Assembly: GCA_964561035.1 (NCBI GenBank)
Contig: CAZLNR010000021.1
Coordinates: 1-10,830 of the forward strand
Source of the DNA: XYD2-FULL-39-9 sp964561035
GTDB lineage: Bacteria; Patescibacteriota; Patescibacteriia; Magasanikbacterales; GWA2-37-8
DNA: 10,830 nt
Direction: 5' to 3'
The translations under genes and the position numbers were made by a program. The notes below the pieces were generated by a model. The model did no database searches. It was given only the letters and a program-made list of their open reading frames with translations, and was not told the origin of the DNA. Shown here one piece after another: positions 5,911 to 10,830 of the stretch (its first letter is position 1; each line of letters begins with the position of its first letter).

Positions 5911-6606
5911 CTACTTAAAATAGCTTATCTCTCCAGTTACCGAATCTTTATATACATTATCAATCTTTCTTTTTCCCGTATCGGCTATATCCTCATCAAG
6001 CGAACTAACCCGAAAAGGTGGCAGACCCTGTCCGGCATATTCCAACGTTCGGAATAAATACCCAATAAAGGTTCCGGCATACCGGAAGCGGCGGATACAG
6101 GCTACCAGTTGTTGTTGCAGCTCCTCCTTATATCCATTCCAACGGGATAGTCGTGGGGTGGTTTCGATCCAATGGTCAATAATATACCCAACTAATTTTA
6201 CCACTTCCTGCTGTGCAGTCATATTGCCTCTTTGGGCAACCCGCACCAGAGTAATGCTGATTATATCTCTTATAGTATCAGTGGTTCTATCTACTGGCGT
6301 CAAAAAGGTATATAGTTTGGATTGATACTTTTTTAACACTATCTCCACCTCATGTTTATTTTTATATTTCTTTATCTTTTTCTTATGTCGTCTGCCATGT
6401 TCTCCCATCCAGCGTCGCTGGAGCACGGGGTCTAGGGCGGTGGTTATGGCATCCCAATCAGTATAGCCTAATTCAGTTTTTATCTCTTTTTTAATAAAAT
6501 TAAATACGCTTGGAGCGTTAAGCCGTATCCATAGACTGGTAAAAGTACGAGGCTGGCTTTTTGCCAAGCGTCTATTGAGGATGGCGGCTGCTTGAGGGAG
6601 GTTCAT
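5911..6606 (-). CDS. Unrecognised basic protein, faint sigma-region-2-like pattern
   Basis: I do not recognise this 231-aa protein with confidence. It is rich in Arg and Lys, with a very basic patch at about 70-85 (GRRHKKKIKKYKNK), no signal peptide and no membrane span. Residues 155-207 contain ELQQQL, then IRRFRYAGTFIGYLFRTLE, then VSSLDEDI. This order (acidic helix, RF plus aromatic, R-helix, then SLDE) recalls region 2 of ECF sigma factors, but no region 4 helix-turn-helix follows and the first 130 residues do not match. A DNA- or RNA-binding role is inference. It is on the same strand as the AlbA_2 and DUF4365 genes, 110 bases upstream of the first, and divergent from the NERD gene. Confidence 0.6.
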   Translation of the reverse strand: MNLPQAAAILNRRLAKSQPRTFTSLWIRLNAPSVFNFIKKEIKTELGYTDWDAITTALDPVLQRRWMGEHGRRHKKKIKKYKNKHEVEIVLKKYQSKLYTFLTPVDRTTDTIRDIISITLVRVAQRGNMTAQQEVVKLVGYIIDHWIETTPRLSRWNGYKEELQQQLVACIRRFRYAGTFIGYLFRTLEYAGQGLPPFRVSSLDEDIADTGKRKIDNVYKDSVTGEISYFK

Positions 6607-6677
6607 TTACTGTTCCGGGCTTATATATAATTTAACCCTAAAATGGTACTATACTCTCTATAAAATCTAAATAACAT
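6607..6677. promoter_or_regulatory. Divergent promoter region
   Basis: These 71 bases separate two divergent genes, so they must hold or overlap both promoters. On the plus strand TATACT (6650-6655) and TATAAA (6659-6664) are possible -10 boxes for the NERD gene; no good -35 is at 16-18 bases. On the minus strand the AT run at 6621-6635 offers TATATA. Exact promoters cannot be chosen. Confidence 0.35.
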
Positions 6678-7379
6678 ATGGATAACCGAGACTCATATAC
6701 CTATAGAAAATACGAAGATAACAAACTATTGATTCAGTTAGCCAGCCTAATCGGCCTATTTGTAATTCTTCTTCTCCTACAGCTAACTTTACATTTTTCT
6801 AATCGTTTTTTGATTATCTTTTTAATCGCTTTTGCTATTTTATTTAAGTTTTTTGAATTAAGTCTGCAAAACTTAAAAAGATATAACTATCTTACTTGGG
6901 GTAAAGGGGCAGGAGCAGAGTGGGTGATTGGTAAAGAGCTTGAAAAATTACCGTTTAGTTATGAACTCATACCAGACTTTAACACGGGGCGAGGTAATAT
7001 TGATCATATCTGCATTGGTGAAACTGGAATATTTGCCATTGAAGTAAAAGCGGAACGAGGAAGAATAACAAATAACGGGAATCAAATCCTGATAAATAAC
7101 CGGCCCACTGAACGAGATTTTATAAAACAAGCCAGAGCGGAAATGTTTTTCTTAAAAGATTTGCTTAAAGAAAAAACAGGAAAGGATTATCCAGTTACTG
7201 GTATGTTAATTTTTCCTAATGCTCGCATAGATATTCGGCATCCAATTGATGGTATCTGGGTTGGTGGTCGCAGTTTCTGTAAGTGGTTAGTTGAGCGTAA
7301 GCCAGCGGTGCTGCTCACGGATATAGAAATCGATGAAGCAATTAAAGTGGTTGATGAGTTTGAAAATATTACAAAATGA
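6678..7379 (+). CDS. Membrane-anchored NERD nuclease-like protein
   Basis: Two hydrophobic helices near the N-terminus (about 18-39 and 44-63) are followed by a NERD (nuclease-related) domain starting near residue 73. Domain marks are GAEWVIGKELEKL with its Glu81, then GRGNIDHICIG with Asp109, then FAIEVKAERGRI with Glu122-Val-Lys124: the E...D...E-x-K layout of restriction-endonuclease-like folds. NERD proteins are presumed DNA-processing enzymes; membrane-anchored ones are common but poorly characterised. The loop between helices is only about four residues, so a hairpin with the nuclease-like domain on the cytosolic side is likely. The start follows an AT-rich leader with no ribosome binding site. 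It is divergent from the 231-aa gene and 44 bases upstream of the winged-helix gene on the same strand. Confidence 0.82.
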   Translation: MDNRDSYTYRKYEDNKLLIQLASLIGLFVILLLLQLTLHFSNRFLIIFLIAFAILFKFFELSLQNLKRYNYLTWGKGAGAEWVIGKELEKLPFSYELIPDFNTGRGNIDHICIGETGIFAIEVKAERGRITNNGNQILINNRPTERDFIKQARAEMFFLKDLLKEKTGKDYPVTGMLIFPNARIDIRHPIDGIWVGGRSFCKWLVERKPAVLLTDIEIDEAIKVVDEFENITK

Positions 7380-7423
7380 CAGCATATGGACAAATTGGTC
7401 ACAAGATAGGATAATTTAAATAT

Positions 7424-7948
7424 ATGAACACCCTCCCAATTAAAGAAATAAAATATATAAGCAAGAAAGCACAGCTTGAAAGCCTGGATCCCCAGATGGC
7501 TTCAATGCTTGATTTCTCCGAACACCTTAGCCCTGCGCTTCAGTCTATTCATGACAGAGACTCATGTTTTCATTGCAAACAAAAAAGGTTAGTTTCTGAT
7601 CCAAACGAACCGACAGATGAACAACCGGTGCGACAGGTGCTTATGTTATTCTATAATCTCGAAACAGGCTTAATTCTTGAAAAAGAAACAGGGCGTTTGT
7701 ATGAGGCAAAAAAAGGCAGCGCCCGCCATAAAATACTTACTCTTCTTATCAGACATAAAAAATTTATTTCCACCGCTCTCTTGGTCACTGCAACTGGTAT
7801 TTCTGACGCTGGTTCAGTATCTCGAACCATTCAGAAAATGAATACTCTGTTCGCAAAACATTTTGAAACAGAGCAAAAATTGATTGTCGGCAAAATTGGC
7901 CGAGGATATCGTATTAACCCATCTATTAGATTTGTCAGCGAAAAATAG
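7424..7948 (+). CDS. PhoB-type winged-helix DNA-binding protein
   Basis: The C-terminal 70 residues (about 97-166) read as an OmpR/PhoB-type winged helix: KILTLLIRHKKFIS, a helix-turn-helix around ISDAGSVSRTIQKMNTLF, and the wing IVGKIGRGYRI with the hallmark GRGYR. The first 95 residues are not a response-regulator receiver: no acidic pocket or phosphoacceptor pattern is seen. They contain a single CxxC pair (Cys48, Cys51) in CFHC and a short strand LMLFYNLETGLIL. With one pair, metal binding would need a dimer. Its place 152 bases upstream of the ParB-methylase gene suggests it controls that unit, and the gap holds GTGTA elements at 11-bp spacing. An AGGA lies 12 bases before the ATG. Confidence 0.7.
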   Translation: MNTLPIKEIKYISKKAQLESLDPQMASMLDFSEHLSPALQSIHDRDSCFHCKQKRLVSDPNEPTDEQPVRQVLMLFYNLETGLILEKETGRLYEAKKGSARHKILTLLIRHKKFISTALLVTATGISDAGSVSRTIQKMNTLFAKHFETEQKLIVGKIGRGYRINPSIRFVSEK

Positions 7949-7967
7949 TTCCAATACACCTTCCGTC

Positions 7968-7984
7968 TTCTGTGGATAACAGAA
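7968..7984. repeat. Short inverted repeat after the winged-helix gene
   Basis: TTCTGT (7968-7973) and ACAGAA (7979-7984) are perfect arms around GGATA. It sits 20 bases past the winged-helix stop. No T-run follows directly, so it is either a small mRNA-end hairpin upstream of the next one or an operator. Confidence 0.3.
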
Positions 7985-7985
7985 C

Positions 7986-8013
7986 AAAAATAGCGTAACA
8001 AAGCGCTTTTTTT
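7986..8013 (+). terminator. Weak Rho-independent terminator candidate
   Basis: AGCG (7992-7995) pairs with CGCT (8004-8007) around an 8-base loop, and a flanking A-run pairs with the following T-run after one T-T mismatch. Seven Ts (8007-8013) end it. The stem is short, so only partial termination between the winged-helix and methylase genes is likely. Confidence 0.4.
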
Positions 8014-8034
8014 ATTCTTCAAATTTTTGCAAAA

Positions 8035-8050
8035 GTGTATTGAAGGTGTA
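8035..8050 (+). promoter_or_regulatory. GTGTA direct repeats at 11-bp spacing
   Basis: GTGTA occurs at 8035-8039 and 8046-8050, exactly one helical turn apart, ahead of the methylase gene. OmpR/PhoB-type winged helices typically bind such direct repeats. An inverted relative lies at 7952-7963: CAATACAC (7952-7959) is the complement of GTGTATTG (8035-8042), and TACACCTTC (7955-7963) is the complement of GAAGGTGTA (8042-8050). Binding by the gene upstream is inference. Confidence 0.4.
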
Positions 8051-8074
8051 CCGACCCATTTGTTTTAATTGATT

Positions 8075-8080
8075 TATAAT
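8075..8080 (+). promoter_or_regulatory. -10 box of the methylase gene
   Basis: A perfect TATAAT lies 19 bases before the ATG at 8100, giving a leader of roughly 12 bases. No -35 of good quality is at 17 bases; instead the GTGTA repeats end 24 bases upstream, which would suit an activator-dependent promoter. Confidence 0.45.
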
Positions 8081-8099
8081 TAATTAATTCAAATGGAAT

Positions 8100-9425
8100 A
8101 TGCAAAAAGATATCCATATCGTTGAAGTTCCAACCATGGAACTTCGCCCTTCTGAGTACAATCCTCGGAAGCATTCAAAAGAGCAGTCAGATCAACTTAA
8201 AGAGTCAATCCGCAGGTTCGGTCTCGTAGATCCAATCATTGCCAACTCAGCCGAAGGGCGCAAAGGCGTTGTCATTGGCGGACATTTCAGACTGGAGGTG
8301 GCCAAAGAGCTTGGATTTGTAACCGTGCCCGTGGTGTATATAAAAATCCCGGATATTGAAAAAGAGAAAGAGTTAAATGTCCGTCTTAATAAAAACACTG
8401 GTGAATTTGATTTGGACCTGCTCGCTGAGTTCGACGAAGCATTTCTGGCGGATGTCGGTTTTGACAGCGAGGAACTCGATGACATCTTTCCGATTGAAGA
8501 AAATACTGAACAGTTTGATTTGAAAAAAGAATTGGAAAAACTAAATATCCAACAAGTCACGGTACAAAAAGGAGATATTTATGAGCTCGATGGGTCTAGA
8601 CTTCTGTGCGGAGACTCAACCATTGAGGCGGATATGATGAAACTTCTGGACGGACACAAGGCGGATATGTGCTTTACTGACCCTCCCTACATTCTCGATT
8701 ATCTCCGTGGCAAGACCAAAGAAAAAGACGGAGTGACAACCGGATTCGGAGTAAAGAAAAATAGAAGATATCTAGAGACCGATGTCCTGCCAGATAACTT
8801 TACCGAGTTGTGGATGGGAAATATTTCTAAGGTTGCTAAAGAAAGTTTTTCTATTATCGTCTACGAAAACTGGAAGAACATTCGTACTATCTGGAATGAG
8901 ATGGAAAAGTACTGGAAGGTGAAGAATATGATTGTTTGGCATGTGCCGAATCGGGTACAGGGGTTTGCGGCTGGCAACAAGTTCTTCAACAAACATGATA
9001 TTGCCATGGTGGGAGCAACCGATGATGTTGTGGCTAATAGTGAACCCGAAGAAGAGCTGCTTGAAAATGAATACGAAACTGCCCTCTATGCCATTTCAGG
9101 CAAGCCGCATTGGGAGTCATACGAGAAAGGCAAGAAGATCTGTCCAACAGATTTTATTGACTACAAATCTGCGGACGAGAAGTCGTCGGGGCAAGGTGTT
9201 ATCTTCGGCACCAAGCCGCTTGAGATTCTGATTCCATATATTAAGGTCTTAACCAAACGAGGCGATCTTATTGTCGAACCATTCGGCGGCAGCGGTAGTA
9301 CATTAATTGCTGCGGTTAAAATGAACCGCTGCTGTTTTCTGATGGAAAAAAGCCCAACCTACGCCCAAGTTATACTGCATCGTTGGGAAAAGACAACAGG
9401 TAAAAAACCGATAAAAATTAATTAA
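8100..9425 (+). CDS. ParB-N domain fused to DNA adenine methylase
   Basis: The first 130 residues are a ParB/Srx-type domain: NPRKHS (21-26), a GLVDPII strand (41-47) and GGHFRL (60-65). Residues 150-441 are a DNA methyltransferase of the N4/N6 type: catalytic motif IV DPPY at 194-197 comes first and the SAM-binding motif EPFGGSGST (393-401) comes last, the order of the beta class; DPPY favours N6-adenine. This fusion is common in phages and mobile elements and is usually an orphan methylase. The insert between motifs (about 205-370) is where target recognition would lie; the target sequence cannot be read. No matching restriction enzyme is fused or adjacent, though nuclease-like genes lie upstream. 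A weak GGA lies 4 bases before the ATG. The next gene begins 3 bases after its stop. Confidence 0.9.
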   Translation: MQKDIHIVEVPTMELRPSEYNPRKHSKEQSDQLKESIRRFGLVDPIIANSAEGRKGVVIGGHFRLEVAKELGFVTVPVVYIKIPDIEKEKELNVRLNKNTGEFDLDLLAEFDEAFLADVGFDSEELDDIFPIEENTEQFDLKKELEKLNIQQVTVQKGDIYELDGSRLLCGDSTIEADMMKLLDGHKADMCFTDPPYILDYLRGKTKEKDGVTTGFGVKKNRRYLETDVLPDNFTELWMGNISKVAKESFSIIVYENWKNIRTIWNEMEKYWKVKNMIVWHVPNRVQGFAAGNKFFNKHDIAMVGATDDVVANSEPEEELLENEYETALYAISGKPHWESYEKGKKICPTDFIDYKSADEKSSGQGVIFGTKPLEILIPYIKVLTKRGDLIVEPFGGSGSTLIAAVKMNRCCFLMEKSPTYAQVILHRWEKTTGKKPIKIN

Positions 9426-9428
9426 CGT

Positions 9429-9977
9429 ATGATTGACGGCAAGATAAAAGAAAAATTAATCGAGGAGCTGGAGAAAACCGGAAATATACTTTATTCTTGC
9501 CGGAGAGTTAATATTGTGCGTGCTACCTATTACCGGTGGATGCATTGTGACCGATCGTTCCGTAAAGAAGCCAAACGAGCTATGAAAGAAGGCAGGGAAA
9601 ATACGTGTGATGTTGTTGAGCTTTCTTTAATCAAGGCTGCGAAAGATGGTAAGGTGGAAGCAATGAAGTATTTTCTCAGCCGCAATTCAGATCGGTATAA
9701 GCCAGGAAAGAACCAGGTGCTGATAGTTCATTCAAGCCCGGATAAAGAGAAGTACGAGCGGCTCAGTGCGGAGGCGCAGGATATGATTAATCAAGCCAGC
9801 GAAATAATGCGTGAGCATGGTGAGGGTATTCGCAAGCTAGCCATAGAAAGGATGGAGTTTTATAAGGAAAAAGGGCTAGACCCAAATTCTGCTATTTATG
9901 TTTCCGAGGAAGAGTTTATAAAGCAAATGGAAGATGACGCTAATAACCACTTAACTCTGCCCCAGTCCCATCCGTAA
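9429..9977 (+). CDS. Small-terminase-like HTH protein
   Basis: The 182-aa protein starts with a helix-turn-helix (about 12-40: TGNILYSCRRVNI, then ATYYRWMHCD) of the homeodomain-like kind seen in phage small terminase subunits and related proteins. It is followed by a helical section in which ELSLIKAAKDGKVEAMKYFLSRN (about 64-86) is the typical 'L-x4-G-x3-A-x2-FL' segment of such proteins. Small terminases recognise phage DNA for packaging. No large terminase (Walker-type ATPase plus nuclease) follows. It starts 3 bases after the methylase stop, so it is translationally coupled; methylase next to small terminase is a phage-like order. The last 38 bases overlap the 3' end of the opposite-strand gene. 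A plain regulatory role is the alternative. Confidence 0.65.
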   Translation: MIDGKIKEKLIEELEKTGNILYSCRRVNIVRATYYRWMHCDRSFRKEAKRAMKEGRENTCDVVELSLIKAAKDGKVEAMKYFLSRNSDRYKPGKNQVLIVHSSPDKEKYERLSAEAQDMINQASEIMREHGEGIRKLAIERMEFYKEKGLDPNSAIYVSEEEFIKQMEDDANNHLTLPQSHP

Positions 9978-10584
9978 AATGCACTTTAATTATCCGCAGA
10001 TTCTTAGCCTTGGTTGCCTGGTCATATACTGCCAAATTAAACCGATCCTGATAAATAGTTCCTGGCTTGATTGTAGCCTGCGATATTCCAAGAAACGGTT
10101 CATTATCGCGCCGGTTCCATTCTCCAAGCTGTTCATCAAAATTATTGTATAAATCTACCGCAAATGTAAACGCATCTGCTGTTTTTGTGCCATTATTCTT
10201 TACCGTGACATACAGCTCCGGCGTACCAATAACATTCTCTACGATTTTGACTGACGTGATACTGAGAGTGTCCAGCGTCCGCTTGGCTATATCATTTGCA
10301 TTAGCAGTTGCCTGGGAGCCGATTGTTTTGATTTCGTCCGTTGATAGAGTGCCGCTAGCTGTCTGAGGCGCACTGGTTATCTGAGCGGTATTATTATGGA
10401 CTTTTTTAGTATCGCTGACGGTAGAAGCGATAATTGGAACGATGACTATTACCAGTATGCATGTCCAAACCGGATGACGTAAAAACCAACTTCTTAGATC
10501 GGTCTGACAATGCTGGCATTTCTTAGCTGCTGAATCTATTGTTGCTTTGCAATGAGGGCAACTCTTGGTTAATGATTGGGTCAT
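9940..10584 (-). CDS. Zinc-ribbon single-span membrane protein
   Basis: Three parts are visible in the 214-aa protein. Residues 9-26 are a zinc ribbon with two CxxC pairs (Cys9, Cys12, Cys23, Cys26). Residues about 38-56 (PVWTCILVIVIVPIIAS) form one transmembrane helix. The rest is a Ser/Thr-rich linker (57-85) and a strand-rich domain (about 100-210) with VKIVENVIGTPELYVTVKNNGTKTADAF, which recalls the FxLYD/immunoglobulin-like domains of small surface proteins. The likely topology is ribbon inside, strand domain outside. The role is unknown. It converges with the terminase-like gene, overlapping by 38 bases, and is transcribed from the 10585-10830 region. No clear ribosome binding site precedes the ATG. 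Confidence 0.75.
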   Translation of the reverse strand: MTQSLTKSCPHCKATIDSAAKKCQHCQTDLRSWFLRHPVWTCILVIVIVPIIASTVSDTKKVHNNTAQITSAPQTASGTLSTDEIKTIGSQATANANDIAKRTLDTLSITSVKIVENVIGTPELYVTVKNNGTKTADAFTFAVDLYNNFDEQLGEWNRRDNEPFLGISQATIKPGTIYQDRFNLAVYDQATKAKNLRIIKVHFTDGTGAELSGY

Positions 10585-10646
10585 AAGAAATTAAAAATTG
10601 AATAAAATAAAAATATCGACCTTTTAAGAGCCGACATGAGAAACAC

Positions 10647-10671
10647 AAAACCCCACGCCAGCTGGGCTTTT
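10647..10671. terminator. Bidirectional hairpin, possible terminator
   Basis: CCCA (10652-10655) pairs with TGGG (10663-10666) around a 7-base loop; after one C-C mismatch, AAAA (10647-10650) pairs with TTTT (10668-10671). T-runs leave on both strands. It lies upstream of the zinc-ribbon gene, so it may insulate that gene from transcription entering from the right. Confidence 0.4.
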
Positions 10672-10679
10672 AAGGGCCC

Positions 10680-10699
10680 CATACACCTTTCGATGTATG
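10680..10699. repeat. Inverted repeat CATACA/TGTATG
   Basis: CATACA (10680-10685) and TGTATG (10694-10699) are perfect 6-bp arms around an 8-base loop. It is immediately followed by a larger hairpin at 10701-10745. Taken together they form a run of structure in an otherwise gene-free stretch. Confidence 0.4.
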
Positions 10700-10700
10700 A

Positions 10701-10745
10701 CTCAACCAAGAATAGCTGATCGCGGGGATCAGTGTCTTGGTTGAG
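10701..10745. repeat. Strong two-part hairpin
   Basis: Outer arms CTCAACCAAGA (10701-10711) and TCTTGGTTGAG (10735-10745) match over 11 bp. Inside, after a small internal loop, CTGATC (10716-10721) pairs with GATCAG (10727-10732) around GCGGG. In all 17 paired bases in 45, with no T-run on the plus strand and none on the minus. The outer ends read ACTCAAC and GTTGAGA, close to the RYYYAAC and GTTRRRY of integron attC sites, though the last base fails. It may be a structured RNA, a processing stem or a recombination site. Confidence 0.5.
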
Positions 10746-10751
10746 ATTTGA

Positions 10752-10787
10752 GAGCCATATCCAAAGTATTTGAACACTCTGGGGTTA
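10752..10787. repeat. Right copy of the end-of-window repeat
   Basis: GAGCCATAT (10752-10760), AAAGTATTTGAA (10763-10774) and CACTCTGGGGTTA (10775-10787) match, in order and orientation, the segments at 2-10, 22-33 and 58-68 of the left end. Here TTTGAA runs straight into CACTC, with no hairpin between. No gene is recognised from 10585 to the window end. Confidence 0.45.
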
Positions 10788-10830
10788 GGACATCTTGCCT
10801 TTCGGCCTAAATTGTTAAAGAGATTTTACC

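Noticed and set aside
8192..8560. Minus-strand open frame within the methylase gene
   Set aside because: Serine-rich shadow translation of the ParB-domain region, without any motif.
10808..10830. BoxA-like antitermination motif (CTCTTTAACAATT on the minus strand), suggesting an rRNA operon
   Set aside because: Minus-strand transcription from here leads into hairpins and a protein gene, not into 16S or 23S sequence; no rRNA sequence is recognisable in the window.
1..10830. CRISPR array or Cas genes
   Set aside because: No regularly spaced 20-40 base repeats and no Cas-like proteins were seen.
1..10830. Full integron cassette array
   Set aside because: Gaps between genes are mostly too short or lack attC-like hairpins, several genes form operons, and no integrase is present; only the 10701-10745 hairpin is reminiscent.

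Overview
The window is bacterial, AT-rich by eye (about 40% GC), and uses TGA, TAA and TAG as ordinary stops, so the standard bacterial code fits. Most start codons lack a clear Shine-Dalgarno sequence. That weak initiation context, the small stand-alone enzymes and the many unrecognised proteins would suit a candidate-phylum (Patescibacteria-like) genome, but no marker gene here proves a lineage. It reads as an accessory region rather than a housekeeping one.

Layout. 1-271: no gene, but dense symmetry: a 24-bp GC-rich hairpin, a tandem 9-bp repeat, two interlaced inverted repeats and a 12-bp palindrome. 272-3317 (minus): a tight run of five small hydrolases, in transcription order nitrilase-type C-N hydrolase, VanX-type D-Ala-D-Ala dipeptidase, Nudix hydrolase, C39-like cysteine peptidase, Nudix hydrolase. 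3425-3886 (plus): an unrecognised charged helical protein with a TATAAT box almost touching its start. 3909-6606 (minus): a DUF4365-type nuclease-like protein, an AlbA_2/Schlafen-type protein and an unrecognised basic protein with a faint sigma-region-2-like pattern. 6678-7379 (plus): a membrane-anchored NERD nuclease-like protein. 7424-9977 (plus): a PhoB-type winged-helix protein, a ParB-domain/adenine-methylase fusion and a small-terminase-like HTH protein. 9940-10584 (minus): a zinc-ribbon, single-span membrane protein whose 3' end overlaps the terminase-like gene. 10585-10830: no gene, several hairpins.

How it may work together. The minus-strand hydrolase run looks like one transcription unit for nucleotide and peptide/amide hydrolysis, perhaps salvage or wall-peptide turnover. 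The middle block (DUF4365, AlbA_2, NERD) has the domain content of a defence or DNA-processing island. The winged-helix protein probably controls the methylase unit: the space between them has GTGTA elements exactly 11 bp apart, as expected for an OmpR/PhoB-type protein binding direct repeats. The methylase plus small-terminase-like gene resembles a piece of phage packaging module without its large terminase.

Most notable: the two ends of the window carry related sequences in the same orientation (about 2-68 and 10752-10787), and the left copy differs from the right by a clean 24-bp GC-rich hairpin. The roughly 10.7 kb between could be a mobile or exchangeable segment, but no integrase or transposase is inside the window.
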